A model generated the notes under the pieces. The model worked only from the letters and a program-made list of their open reading frames with translations, was not told where the DNA came from and made no database searches. The position numbers and the translations under genes are program-made. Below, piece after piece: positions 7,974 through 17,240 of a stretch of 64,000 nucleotides of DNA. Positions within the stretch are counted from its first letter, which is position 1, and each line of letters starts with the position of its first letter. The stretch comes from Pseudomonadota bacterium (GTDB lineage: Bacteria > Pseudomonadota > Gammaproteobacteria > Steroidobacterales > Steroidobacteraceae), in contig JAFEFN010000003.1 of the NCBI GenBank assembly GCA_018240525.1, forward strand, positions 310,001 to 374,000, given 5' to 3'.

Positions 7974-8853
7974 CCTTCAGCAGCCGGGCGCAGAAGGCGG
8001 GGAAGTCCTCCGGTCCCCGGCAGAACACCGCCGGGAACAGCTCCACCATGTCCGCACCCGCGGCAATCAGTGCCGGCACACCGGCGAGCGTCGCCTCCAG
8101 GTCCGGCGCACCCCCGGCACCGAACACGAAGCGCGGCACCGCGCGCACCCGGAACTTCTTCGGGTCCCGGCCGCGCGCGGCCACCGCGGCGCGGATGCGC
8201 GCGATGACCGGCGCGAGCTTCACCGGGTCCTGTTCCATCGGGATCCAGCCGTCGCCGTGCTCGGCCATGCGCTCGATGTTGCGGTCACTCGGTGCCAGGC
8301 CGAGGAAGATGGGCAGCTCCTTCTGCACCGGGCGCGGCCAGGCGTGGATCTTCTCGAAGTCCACGGTCGAACCGTGGTAGGCGGCCGGCGCCTCGCGCCA
8401 CAGCAGCTTGCACACCTCGAGCTGCTCGATGAAGCGCCCGTAGCGGCCCTCCCACGGGATGCCCGAGGCGATGTACTCCTCCTTCTGCCAGCCGACGCCC
8501 AGGCCGATGCTCACGCGGCCGCGCGACATGACGTCCAGGGTCGCGATCTGCTTGGCCAGGAGCACCGCCGGTCGCAGCGGCGCGATGACCACGCTGGTCG
8601 CGAGGCGAATGCGCTGCGTGACGCTGGCGATGGCGGCGAGTGCGATGAGCGGCTCGAACCAGGGGTATTCGGAGGGCACCGGGAACTTGCCGTAGGGATA
8701 GGCGTCGGTGTTCTCGCCCATGACCACGTGGTCGGTGATGCTGACCATGTCGATGCCGGCCTTGTCCGCCACGGCCACGATGCCTGGAATCGGCGCGAAG
8801 TCGCCGCCGAACCAGCCCTGCATCCCGAACAGCCCGATTGCCACCTGTGTCAT
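7960..8853 (-). CDS. LLM-class F420-dependent oxidoreductase
   Basis: The 297-residue protein belongs to the luciferase-like monooxygenase superfamily: ITDHVV near residue 40, RIRLATSVVIAPLR, GRVSIGLGVGW and a conserved C-terminal barrel. Within this family its pattern is that of F420-dependent oxidoreductases rather than FMN luciferases. It would transfer hydride to or from an organic substrate using F420. The gene directly diverges from cofE, the first F420 biosynthesis gene, which supports the cofactor assignment. The substrate is not known. Confidence 0.85.
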   Translation of the reverse strand: MTQVAIGLFGMQGWFGGDFAPIPGIVAVADKAGIDMVSITDHVVMGENTDAYPYGKFPVPSEYPWFEPLIALAAIASVTQRIRLATSVVIAPLRPAVLLAKQIATLDVMSRGRVSIGLGVGWQKEEYIASGIPWEGRYGRFIEQLEVCKLLWREAPAAYHGSTVDFEKIHAWPRPVQKELPIFLGLAPSDRNIERMAEHGDGWIPMEQDPVKLAPVIARIRAAVAARGRDPKKFRVRAVPRFVFGAGGAPDLEATLAGVPALIAAGADMVELFPAVFCRGPEDFPAFCARLLKVKDL

Positions 8854-9036
8854 GCCGCTGCCCCGTCATCGATGGACCGAAGTGGGCGCAGTGTGCCATG
8901 CCTCGCGGGCAGGGCACGTCGTCCGTTCGGGGCGGCAGGCTTGCTAGACTCACGCACCTTTTTGAAGCGGGCGTGGCATGCGGATCGACGAAACAGGGGC
9001 GCGCGGTCGTCACGGGGATCACGGGAGCTGCACGCC

Positions 9037-9813
9037 TTGAGCAGCCCGGCGGCAGAGGTCTCCCTGATCGGCCTCCCCGGCATCCCGGAGGTGCGCTCCG
9101 GCGCCGACCTGTCGCAGCTCCTGGTCGCCGCACTCGGCGCGGCCGGCATTGCCCCGCAGGCGAGCGATGTCCTGGTCGTGGCGCAGAAGGTCGTCTCCAA
9201 GGCGGAAGGCCGCCTGGTGCCGCTCGCCAGCGTGACTCCCGGCGCACGCGCGCAGGAGCTGGCGCAGGTGACGGGCAAGGATGCACGCCTGATCGAACTC
9301 GTCCTCACCGAGTCCACCGAGGTGCTGCGCGCGCGCAAGGACGTGCTGATCGTGCGGCACCGCCTCGGGTTCGTGATGGCCAACGCCGGCATCGACCGCT
9401 CGAACCTCGCTGGCGGCGCCGCCGGCGGCGAGGTGCTGCTACTGCCCCAGGATCCGGACGCCTCGGCGGCGCGCCTGCGCGCGGACCTGGCCGTGCGTCT
9501 CGGCAGCGCCCCCGCGGTCATCGTCAGCGACAGCTTCGGGCGGCCGTGGCGTCGCGGGGTGGTGAACATTGCGCTGGGGGCAGCGGGGCTGCCCGCCCTC
9601 CTTGATCGCCGCGGCGAGTCCGACCGCGCCGGACGGCGCCTCGAGGTCACGGAAGTGGCCCTGGGCGATGCGCTGGCCGCCGCCGCAGGCCTGGTCATGG
9701 GCGAAGCCGCCGAGGGCGTGCCCGCCGTGCTGGTGCGCGGCTATCGCTGCAGCGGCGCCGAGAAGCCGGCCCGTTCGCTCATCCGCCCGATCACCGAAGA
9801 CCTGTTCCGCTGA
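9037..9813 (+). CDS. cofE: Coenzyme F420:L-glutamate ligase CofE
   Basis: The 258-residue enzyme adds glutamate residues to F420-0 with GTP. Signatures are the N-terminal LPGIPEVRSG.DLSQLL, VVAQKVVSKAEGR, the GFVMANAGIDRSN block and SDSFGRPWRRG. It is a single-domain CofE, without the C-terminal FMN-binding domain found in actinobacterial FbiB. No ATG lies near the family start; a TTG at 9037 is preceded by GGGAG at 9023-9027 with nine bases spacing and is taken as the start. The stop overlaps the cofD ATG by one base. Confidence 0.93.
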   Translation: MSSPAAEVSLIGLPGIPEVRSGADLSQLLVAALGAAGIAPQASDVLVVAQKVVSKAEGRLVPLASVTPGARAQELAQVTGKDARLIELVLTESTEVLRARKDVLIVRHRLGFVMANAGIDRSNLAGGAAGGEVLLLPQDPDASAARLRADLAVRLGSAPAVIVSDSFGRPWRRGVVNIALGAAGLPALLDRRGESDRAGRRLEVTEVALGDALAAAAGLVMGEAAEGVPAVLVRGYRCSGAEKPARSLIRPITEDLFR

Positions 9814-10754
9814 TGGACGGCGGCGTGGTCGCAATCTCCGGCGGGATCGGCGGCGCGAAGCTCGCGCTCGGGTTGTACCGCGTGCTGCCGAAAGAGACGC
9901 TCACCGTGATCGTCAACTGCGGCGACGACTTCGACCACCTGGGTCTTCGCATCTGCCCCGACATCGACACCACGCTGTACACGCTCGGTGGGCTCGCCAA
10001 CACCGAGCTCGGCTGGGGCCGGCGCGATGAGACCTGGTCGTTCATGGAGACCCTCGGCGCGCTCGGCGGCGAGACCTGGTTCCGCCTCGGCGACCGGGAC
10101 CTGGCGCTGCACGCCGAGCGCACCCGGCGCCTGGCTGCCGGGGAGTCCCTCAGCGCCCTCATCGCCGACATCGCAGGGCGGTTCAGGATCCGGGCGGCCA
10201 TCGTCCCCATGAGCGACGAGCCGGTGCGCACGCGCGTGCAGACCTCCGAGGGCGAGCTCGCCTTCCAGGACTACTTCGTGCGCCGGCGCTGCGCGCCGCA
10301 GGTCAGCGCCATCCGGTTCGAGGGCGCAGCGCGCGCGCGGCCCTCCGCCCCGGCGGCCGCCGCCCTCGCCGCCCATCCGGCGGCGCTCATCCTGTGCCCT
10401 TCCAATCCCTACCTGAGCGTCGACCCGATCCTGAGCGTCCCGGGCCTGCGGGACCTCATCCGCGGCTGCGGCGCGCCGGTCATCGCCGTATCGCCCCTGG
10501 TGGGAGGTGATGCGGTCAAGGGTCCCACCGGGAAGATCATGCGCGAGCTCGGCGTGCCGCTGACCGCGGCCGCCATCGCCCGGCACTACCAAGGACTGCT
10601 GGACGGCTTCGTCGTCGATGAGCGTGACCCGGATCCGGGCGATCTGGGCTGCCCGGTGCACGTGACCAACACCCTCATGAAATCCCTCGAGGACCGCGAG
10701 GAGCTCGCGCGCGAGGTGCTCCAGTTCGCAACCCGCATCGGTACCGGGCGATGA
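9813..10754 (+). CDS. cofD: 2-phospho-L-lactate transferase CofD
   Basis: The 313-residue protein transfers the phospho-lactyl (or related) moiety from the guanylyl-activated donor to the deazaflavin FO, giving F420-0. Family marks are the N-terminal ISGGIGGAKLA, NCGDDFDHLGLRICPDIDTTLYTLGG, and the central LCPSNPYLSVDPIL and SPLVGGDAVKGP blocks. Length is normal. It overlaps cofE by one base and cofC by four, so the three genes form one translationally coupled unit. Confidence 0.95.
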   Translation: MDGGVVAISGGIGGAKLALGLYRVLPKETLTVIVNCGDDFDHLGLRICPDIDTTLYTLGGLANTELGWGRRDETWSFMETLGALGGETWFRLGDRDLALHAERTRRLAAGESLSALIADIAGRFRIRAAIVPMSDEPVRTRVQTSEGELAFQDYFVRRRCAPQVSAIRFEGAARARPSAPAAAALAAHPAALILCPSNPYLSVDPILSVPGLRDLIRGCGAPVIAVSPLVGGDAVKGPTGKIMRELGVPLTAAAIARHYQGLLDGFVVDERDPDPGDLGCPVHVTNTLMKSLEDREELAREVLQFATRIGTGR

Positions 10755-11353
10755 GCACCTGGGCGCTGGTCCCGGTCAAGGCCCGGCAGGCGGGCAAGCT
10801 GCGCCTGGCCGGCGAGCTGCCCGATGCGCTGCGTGCGCAGCTGGTGCGCCGCATGCTCGATGACGTGCTCGCAGCGCTCGCCGCGAGCGGTGCGGTCGAT
10901 GGGACCGTGGTGATGAGCCCGGAACGCGACCTGCTCCCGGCCATGCTGCGGGTGCTGCAGGACTCGGCCGCCGAGATGAACGCCGCGCTGGAGCTGGCGC
11001 GCGAGGAGCTCGAGCGCGGGGGCGCGACCTGCCTCGCGGTGGTGGCCGCCGACCTGCCGCTGGTCGCGCCCGGCGACGTCACCGCGCTCATCGAGGCGGC
11101 GCGCACCGGCGGGGTGGCACTGGCACCCGATGCCGCCGGCACCGGCACCAACGCGGTGGCGCTGAGGCTGCCCACGGCCTTCCGGTTCCACTTCGGCCCG
11201 GGCAGTCTTGCGCTGCATCGCGCGGAAGCCGCGCGCCACGGCCTCACGGCCACGGCGGTCACGACGAGCGGCCTCGGCTTCGACGTCGATGCGGCCGCGG
11301 ACCTCGCAAGGCTCAGGAGCCAGCGCCTGCCGCGCTACGCCTTCCTCGGCTAG
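10751..11353 (+). CDS. cofC: 2-phospho-L-lactate (or PEP/3-PG) guanylyltransferase CofC
   Basis: The 200-residue nucleotidyltransferase fold starts WALVPVKA, followed by LVRRMLDDVL and the catalytic AADLPLVAPGD, ALAPDAAGTGTNAVALR and FHFGPGSLALH motifs of CofC/FbiD. It activates a three-carbon phospho-acid with GTP for CofD. Which acid is used (2-phospholactate, phosphoenolpyruvate or 3-phosphoglycerate) differs among organisms and cannot be told by eye. ATGA overlap with cofD; its end overlaps the convergent P450 gene by four bases. Confidence 0.92.
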   Translation: MSTWALVPVKARQAGKLRLAGELPDALRAQLVRRMLDDVLAALAASGAVDGTVVMSPERDLLPAMLRVLQDSAAEMNAALELAREELERGGATCLAVVAADLPLVAPGDVTALIEAARTGGVALAPDAAGTGTNAVALRLPTAFRFHFGPGSLALHRAEAARHGLTATAVTTSGLGFDVDAAADLARLRSQRLPRYAFLG

Positions 11354-12534
11354 GCCGCTGGCAGGATGCCATCGAAGGCCACCGGCAGGCAGCGCACCCC
11401 GCGCAGTACCGCGGAACTGGCCGGGACGGGACCTGCCATGAGGCGCAGTCCCGGCAGGCGCGCGAGCAGCAGCTCGAGCGAGGTGGCCAGTTCCGCGCGC
11501 GCCAGGTGCACGCCCAGGCAGAAATGCGGCATGCCACCGAAGCTCACCAGGCGCTGCGCGTGCCGGCCCACGTCGAATCGTTCAGGGTCCGGGTACTGCG
11601 CCGCGTCGCGTCCGGAAGAGCGCACGCCGAACAGCACCCAGGAGTCCTTGGGGATCTTGACGCCGCCGATCTCGGCGCCGGTCTCGGTGTAGCGCGGCAG
11701 GAAGCACACCGCCGCGTGCAGGCGCACGGTCTCCTCCACCGCCCCGGGGATGAGCCCCGGGTCCGCCAGCAGGCTCGCCTTGAGCGCGGCATCGCCGAGG
11801 ACCGCGTTCATCATGCTGCCGAGCGTGAGATAGGTGGTGTCGGCGCCGGCCGGGAACAGCAGCTTCACGAACCCGAGGATGTCCTCATCGCTCAAGCGAT
11901 GGCCCTCGACCTCCGCGGCCGCCAGCCGCGAGATCAGGTCCTGTTGCGGCTGCGCACGCCGCGCATGGATCAGCGGCAGGAGGAAGGCGTCGACTTCGTC
12001 GCGGGCCCGCAGCGCCGCCGCCGGGTCCCAGGGATACTCGAAGAGCCCCCGCACCCAGGCGAACAGCTGCTCCTCGTCCGTGGCCGGGATACCGAGCAGG
12101 CGCGTGATCACCCGCAGCGGGTAGCGGTGACAGTAGGCGGCGACCAGGTCCAGCTCGCGCCGCGGCCCGAAGTCATCGATGAGCTCGTTCGCCAGCGGCC
12201 GCAGCAGGGAGGTGACGTAGGCCTGGACCGCCTTGGGCTGGAAGGCCTCCGCCACCAGCGCCCGGTGGATGCGGTGCTCCTCCTTCTCCATGCACAGGAG
12301 CGTCCTGCCCTGCACCGGCAGCGAATAGCGCAGGTGCGCCGCCGAGGCCGGGAAGTGCGTGGCATCGCGGAACGCGCGGCCGACGTCCTCGTGGCGCAGG
12401 ATCAGCCACGCGGTCTCGCCGAGGTAGCGCACCGGCACCACGCGCTCCCCCGAGCTGAGCAGCTCAGCCACCCGCGCCTCGAGGTCGGGCACCTCGTCGC
12501 GCCCGAAGTCGATTTGCGGAAGTACGTGCTCCAT
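11350..12534 (-). CDS. Cytochrome P450
   Basis: The 394-residue soluble bacterial P450 has the heme loop FGGMPHFCLGVHLAR with Cys at about residue 339, the I-helix segment LLFPAGADTTYLT and the K-helix EETVRLHAAV with ExxR. The length fits class-I bacterial P450s that use separate ferredoxin partners; none is encoded nearby. It would hydroxylate or epoxidise a hydrophobic substrate. The neighbouring epoxide-hydrolase-like and ketosteroid-dehydrogenase-like genes suggest a shared pathway. Confidence 0.95.
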   Translation of the reverse strand: MEHVLPQIDFGRDEVPDLEARVAELLSSGERVVPVRYLGETAWLILRHEDVGRAFRDATHFPASAAHLRYSLPVQGRTLLCMEKEEHRIHRALVAEAFQPKAVQAYVTSLLRPLANELIDDFGPRRELDLVAAYCHRYPLRVITRLLGIPATDEEQLFAWVRGLFEYPWDPAAALRARDEVDAFLLPLIHARRAQPQQDLISRLAAAEVEGHRLSDEDILGFVKLLFPAGADTTYLTLGSMMNAVLGDAALKASLLADPGLIPGAVEETVRLHAAVCFLPRYTETGAEIGGVKIPKDSWVLFGVRSSGRDAAQYPDPERFDVGRHAQRLVSFGGMPHFCLGVHLARAELATSLELLLARLPGLRLMAGPVPASSAVLRGVRCLPVAFDGILPAA

Positions 12535-12543
12535 CGCGTGGGG

Positions 12544-12978
12544 CTAGCTCTTCTCGTAGGCCTCGTCGATGTTCGGGGCGAACATCTGCATGCCCGCCGG
12601 GACCGAGATCGAGCCCGGGTCCCAGTAGGCCTGGGCGAGCTTGATCTTGCCGGCCTCGTTGATGACGAAGCGGTCGATGATCATGAGGTCCAGGCCCTGG
12701 TTGCTGGCCGGGATGCGCACCTGCATCGTGAACTGGAGGATGCCCTCGTTGGCGCAGGCCACGATCCGGTGCACCACCGGCGTCATCTGGCGCGTGGCAT
12801 CCTGGTGGGCGAAGTCCCAGAACTTGGAGACCCCGGCGTGACCCTTGAACGGCGGCGTGCCGACCGGGTCCGCCCACTCACAGTCCTCCGCAAACACCGA
12901 CAGCAGCAGCGCCTTGTCGTTGGTCGCCCAGGCACGGGCGTAGGACTCGAGCACACCGCGGACGACTTCTGGACTCAT
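12544..12978 (-). CDS. SnoaL-like / ketosteroid-isomerase-fold protein
   Basis: The 144-residue protein has the NTF2-like pattern: N-terminal helix with SYARAWATNDKALLLSVFAEDCEWADPVG, then KGHAGVSKFW and strands ending in AYWDPGS. This fold includes delta-5-3-ketosteroid isomerase, SnoaL cyclases and limonene epoxide hydrolase. The ATG at 12978 has GGAG ten bases upstream. It lies nine bases before the P450 gene on the same strand, so the two are probably one transcript, divergent from fbiC. Exact reaction unknown. Confidence 0.78.
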   Translation of the reverse strand: MSPEVVRGVLESYARAWATNDKALLLSVFAEDCEWADPVGTPPFKGHAGVSKFWDFAHQDATRQMTPVVHRIVACANEGILQFTMQVRIPASNQGLDLMIIDRFVINEAGKIKLAQAYWDPGSISVPAGMQMFAPNIDEAYEKS

Positions 12979-13082
12979 GGGGGTTCTCCATCCATTCGGA
13001 CTACTGTATTTGCTGCCATACCGGCCGGGCCTACAGGCCACCCGGCACGCGTATCATAGCCAGCCACGCTCCAGGAGACCTG

Positions 13083-15497
13083 ATGGCGAAGACGCACACC
13101 GCGCCCGGCCTGTCCGCGATCATCGAAGCGGCCGCCCATGGGATGGCCCCCCATGCCGCGGACGCGCTCCTCCTGGAGCAGGCCGCGCCGGCGCAGCTGC
13201 TGCCGGCCAGCGAGGCCCTCACCCTGCGCGGCCACGGCCGCGTGGTCACCTACTCGCGCAAGGTCTTCATCCCGCTCACCCAGCTGTGCCGCGACGTCTG
13301 CCACTACTGCACCTTCGCCAAGGCGCCGCGCTCGCTGCGCGCCCCCTACATGAGCCTCGAGGAGGTGCTCGCCGTGGCCCGCGCCGGGGCGGCCGCCGGC
13401 TGCAAGGAGGCCCTCTTCACCCTCGGCGACAAGCCCGAGCTGCGCTACGCGGCGGCCCGCCGCGCGCTCGAGGCCATGGGCTTTGCGAGCACACTCGCCT
13501 ACCTCGAGCACGTCGCCGCGGCGGTGTACCGCGAGACCGGGCTCCTGCCGCACCTGAACCCGGGCCTGCTCGGGCCCGAGGACCTGGCGCGCCTGCGCAA
13601 GGTATCGGTCTCCATGGGCATCATGCTGGAGAGCGCCAGCGAGCGGCTCGCCGAGCGCGGCGGCCCGCACTTCGGCTCACCGGACAAGCAGCCGGCGGCG
13701 CGGCTGGCCACCCTCGAGGCCGCAGGAAGGGCAGCCGTGCCCTTCACCACCGGGCTGCTCATCGGCATCGGCGAGACCCGCCGCGAGCGCATCGAGGCGC
13801 TGCTGGCGCTGCGCGCGCTTCACGAACGCCACGGGCACCTGCAGGAAGTCATCATCCAGAACTTCCGCGCCAAGCCCGGGACGCGCATGGCGGCCGCGCC
13901 GGAACCGAGCCTCGACGAGCACCTGTGGAGCGTCGCCGTGACGCGGCTGATCTTCGGTGCCCGGATGTCCATCCAGGCCCCGCCCAACCTGCAGCCGCAA
14001 GATCTGGACGCGCTGGTGCGCGCCGGCGTCAACGACTGGGGCGGGGTCTCGCCGGTCACCCCCGACCACGTGAACCCGGAAGCCCCGTGGCCCCACCTCG
14101 CGAAGCTCGCCGAGGACACCGCCGCCGCCGGGCGCACGCTCATCGAGCGCCTCGCGATCACGCCCGCCTATGCCCAGGATCCCGAGCGCTGGCTGGACCC
14201 CGGGATGCGCACGGCGGTGCGCCACCGCACGGATGCCCTCGGGCGCGCGCGCTCGGACGAGTGGTTCGCCGGCGCCGGCGCGCCGGTGCCGGCCGCGGCG
14301 GCCGCGATGCTCGGGCCGCGGCGCGCCGCGCGCGGCGCGGTCTCGCCGCACCTGGAAGCGACGCTGCACGCGGCGCGCGCCGGCGACGATATCCCGGAAG
14401 GGGACGTCGCGGCACTCTTCGCCGTGCACGGCGCGGAGCTGGCGGCGGTCCTGGGCGCGGCCGATGCCCTGCGTGCCGCCACCTGCGGGGACGAGGTCTC
14501 CTACGTCGTCAACCGCAACATCAACTACACGAACATCTGCCTCTACCACTGCGGCTTCTGTGCCTTCTCCAAGGGGCGCAGCGCGCGGAGCCTGCGGGGA
14601 CCTGCCTACGATTTGGACCTGTCCGAGATCGCACGCCGCACGCGCGAGGCCTGGGCGGCCGGGGCCACCGAGGTGTGCCTGCAGGGCGGCATCCACCCCC
14701 ACTACACCGGCCAGACCTACCTCGACATCGTCGGCGCGGTGAAGGAAGCGGCCCCGGACATTCACGTCCATGCGTTCTCGCCGCTGGAGGTCACGCACGG
14801 CGCGCGCACCCTGGGGCTGAGCCTGGAAGCCTTCTTGAGCCAGCTGCGCGACGCCGGCCTCTCGACGCTGCCCGGGACTGCCGCGGAGATCCTGGATGAC
14901 GAGGTGCGGGCGATCATCTGTCCTGACAAGCTCAACACCCGCGAGTGGCTGGACGTCATGCGCGCCGCGCACGCGGTCGGCCTGAAGAGCACCGCCACCA
15001 TCATGTTCGGGCACGTGGACTCGCCCACGCACTGGGCGCGGCACCTCCTGGCCGTGCGCGCGCTGCAGAAGGAAAGCGGCGGCTTCACCGAGTTCGTCCC
15101 GCTGTCCTTCGTGCACATGGAGGCGCCGCTGTGGCGCAAGGGGCTGGCGCGCAGCGGCCCCACGCTGCGCGAGTCGCTGCTCATGCACGCGGTCGCACGC
15201 CTTGCGCTGCACCCCTACATCACCAACATCCAGGCTTCGTGGGTGAAGATGGGCGCGGACGGGGTGGCGCTGGCCCTGCGCAGCGGCGCCAACGACCTCG
15301 GCGGCACGCTCATGAACGAGTCGATCACGCGCGCCGCCGGCGGGGTGAACGGCCAGGAGTTCGATGCGCGGCGCCTGGAGGCGCTCGCCGCCAGCATCGG
15401 ACGCCCGGCCTACCAGCGCAGCACCCTGTACCGGCGCATCGCCACGGACGCGCCGCTGCACCGGCACGCCGTCCCGCTCGCCGCCGCCAAGCCATAG
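13083..15497 (+). CDS. fbiC: FO synthase (CofG-CofH fusion)
   Basis: The 804-residue protein fuses two radical-SAM enzymes that make the deazaflavin FO from tyrosine and 5-amino-6-ribitylaminouracil. The CofG half has CRDVCHYC (Cys 69, 73, 76) and the CofH half CLYHCGFC (Cys 486, 490, 493), both CxxxCxxC clusters for [4Fe-4S]. A linker of about residues 370-470 joins them. The CofG-CofH order equals that of actinobacterial FbiC, whereas archaea usually have separate genes. An AGGAG ribosome binding site precedes the ATG. It lies 1.7 kb from cofEDC, separated by the P450 and SnoaL genes on the other strand. Confidence 0.96.
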   Translation: MAKTHTAPGLSAIIEAAAHGMAPHAADALLLEQAAPAQLLPASEALTLRGHGRVVTYSRKVFIPLTQLCRDVCHYCTFAKAPRSLRAPYMSLEEVLAVARAGAAAGCKEALFTLGDKPELRYAAARRALEAMGFASTLAYLEHVAAAVYRETGLLPHLNPGLLGPEDLARLRKVSVSMGIMLESASERLAERGGPHFGSPDKQPAARLATLEAAGRAAVPFTTGLLIGIGETRRERIEALLALRALHERHGHLQEVIIQNFRAKPGTRMAAAPEPSLDEHLWSVAVTRLIFGARMSIQAPPNLQPQDLDALVRAGVNDWGGVSPVTPDHVNPEAPWPHLAKLAEDTAAAGRTLIERLAITPAYAQDPERWLDPGMRTAVRHRTDALGRARSDEWFAGAGAPVPAAAAAMLGPRRAARGAVSPHLEATLHAARAGDDIPEGDVAALFAVHGAELAAVLGAADALRAATCGDEVSYVVNRNINYTNICLYHCGFCAFSKGRSARSLRGPAYDLDLSEIARRTREAWAAGATEVCLQGGIHPHYTGQTYLDIVGAVKEAAPDIHVHAFSPLEVTHGARTLGLSLEAFLSQLRDAGLSTLPGTAAEILDDEVRAIICPDKLNTREWLDVMRAAHAVGLKSTATIMFGHVDSPTHWARHLLAVRALQKESGGFTEFVPLSFVHMEAPLWRKGLARSGPTLRESLLMHAVARLALHPYITNIQASWVKMGADGVALALRSGANDLGGTLMNESITRAAGGVNGQEFDARRLEALAASIGRPAYQRSTLYRRIATDAPLHRHAVPLAAAKP

Positions 15498-15517
15498 CAG
15501 GACGCCAGGGGTAAGCC

Positions 15518-17218
15518 GTGCCAGACGCCACGCCGTGGGACGTGCAGACCGATGTGCTCGTCGTCGGATCCGGTGCCGCCGCGCTCACCGCCGCGGTGGT
15601 GGCGGCCGCCGGGGGCGCACAGACCCTGGTCGTGGAGAAGAGCGAGCTCTTCGGCGGCACGTCCGCCACCTCCGGCGGGGTCATCTGGATCCCCGCAACC
15701 CAGCAGGCGCTGGCTGCCGGCCACGCCGATTCCCCGGAGGAGGCCTTCCAGTACATCCGCGCGCTCAGCGATGCCAACATCCCCGATGCGCGCATCTGGG
15801 CCTTCGTGCGCCAGGGGCGCGAGATGGTGGCCTGGCTCGAGGCCCACACCGTCGTGAAGATGCGCGCCCACCCGTATGCGGACTACCACCCGGAGATGCC
15901 GGGCGGCAAGCCCGGCTGGCGCTCACTCGAGGCGCTGCCGCTGCACTCGAGCGATCTCGGCGAGGACTTCGCGCGGCTGCGCCCGCCGCACCCGGCCGTG
16001 CAGTTCCTGGGCAGGGTGAGCTGGACCCTGGAGGAGACCGGCGCGCTGCTGTTCCGCATCCCCGGCTGGTGGCAGGTCGCCGTGCGCGTGTTCGGCAACT
16101 ACCTTCTGGACTTCCCGCAGCGACTGCATTCGCGGCGCGACCGCCGCCTCACCCTGGGCAATGCCCTGCTCGGGCGGCTGAAGCTCTCCGCCAACCGCTA
16201 CGGCGCGCAGCTGTGGCTCAACGCCCCCCTCCTCGAGCTGGTCCGCACCGACGGCCGCGTCACCGGCGCGGTCATCCAGCGCGACGGGCGGCGCGTGCGG
16301 GTCGGCGCCCGGCGCGGGGTGGTGCTGGCCGCGGGCGGCTTCGAGCGCAACGCGGAGATGCGCCGGGAGTACCTGCCGCGCTCGCACGAGCCGCGCTGGA
16401 GCGGCTCGCAGCCGAACAACACCGGCGATGCCATCCGCGCCGGCATGCAGATCGGGGCGGCGACGCTCAACATGGACTCGGCCTGGTGGGGCACGGCGAT
16501 GAGCCTGCCCGGCGAGGAGCGCTCGCGCCTCATGGCCTTCGAGCGCGCCCTGCCCGGGGCGATCATCGTCAACGCCAACGGCGAGCGCTACATGAACGAG
16601 GCGGCCTCCTACCACATCGCCGGCCAGCAGATGATCGCCCGCGACAGCGATGCGGCGCACACCATCCCCTCCTGGATGGTGTTCGATGCCCGCTATCGCG
16701 CCGCCTACCCCGTCGGGCCGGTCATCCCCGACTTCCCCGACTGGGTGCAGCCCGCCGCCGTGCAAGCGGTGCTCACGCGCGCCGACACCCTCGAGGAGCT
16801 GGCCGCGAAGACGCAATTGCCGGCCGAGAAGCTCAAGGCCACCATCGCGCGCTTCAACGCGCATGCGAAACTGGGCACCGACCCGGACTTCCATCGCGGC
16901 GAAAGCGCCTACGACCGCTACTACGGCGACCCGAAGGTCGGCCCGAACCCGACGCTGCGGGCGCTGGAGACCGCGCCCTTCTACGCGATCCGCGTCTACC
17001 CGGGCGACATCGGCACCAACGGCGGGCTGGCCACCAACGAGCACGCCCAGGTGCTGGACGGGAGCGGCGCGCCCATCCCGGGCCTGTATGCCGCCGGCAA
17101 CATGGCCGCGACCGTCATGGGCCATTCCTATCCGGCGGCCGGGGCCACGCTCGGTCCGGGCATGACCTTCGGCTACATCGCCGGCCGCCACGCGGCCGCG
17201 CAGTCGCCGGCCGGCTAG
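15518..17218 (+). CDS. FAD-dependent oxidoreductase, 3-ketosteroid-dehydrogenase-like
   Basis: The 566-residue flavoprotein has the N-terminal dinucleotide fold (VLVVGSGAAALTAA), GGTSATSGGVIW, and the C-terminal block GGLATNEHAQVL followed by GLYAAGNMAA and PAAGATLGPGMTFGYIAG. This is the pattern of the fumarate-reductase/3-ketosteroid-delta-1-dehydrogenase family. It would desaturate a ring ketone or reduce an enone; steroid specificity is an inference. A GTG start has AGGGG seven bases upstream. It follows fbiC by 20 bases and is likely co-transcribed. Confidence 0.85.
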   Translation: MPDATPWDVQTDVLVVGSGAAALTAAVVAAAGGAQTLVVEKSELFGGTSATSGGVIWIPATQQALAAGHADSPEEAFQYIRALSDANIPDARIWAFVRQGREMVAWLEAHTVVKMRAHPYADYHPEMPGGKPGWRSLEALPLHSSDLGEDFARLRPPHPAVQFLGRVSWTLEETGALLFRIPGWWQVAVRVFGNYLLDFPQRLHSRRDRRLTLGNALLGRLKLSANRYGAQLWLNAPLLELVRTDGRVTGAVIQRDGRRVRVGARRGVVLAAGGFERNAEMRREYLPRSHEPRWSGSQPNNTGDAIRAGMQIGAATLNMDSAWWGTAMSLPGEERSRLMAFERALPGAIIVNANGERYMNEAASYHIAGQQMIARDSDAAHTIPSWMVFDARYRAAYPVGPVIPDFPDWVQPAAVQAVLTRADTLEELAAKTQLPAEKLKATIARFNAHAKLGTDPDFHRGESAYDRYYGDPKVGPNPTLRALETAPFYAIRVYPGDIGTNGGLATNEHAQVLDGSGAPIPGLYAAGNMAATVMGHSYPAAGATLGPGMTFGYIAGRHAAAQSPAG

Positions 17219-17240
17219 CTTCCGGCGTTGCCGGGGGGGT

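Noticed and set aside
8257..9036. Upstream extension of the cofE frame
   Set aside because: It runs over the LLM gene on the other strand and has no CofE similarity; a TTG with a good ribosome binding site at 9037 fits the family start.
12977..14899. 640-codon plus-strand frame overlapping fbiC in another frame
   Set aside because: The fbiC frame has both radical-SAM clusters; this one is Arg/Pro-rich without motifs.
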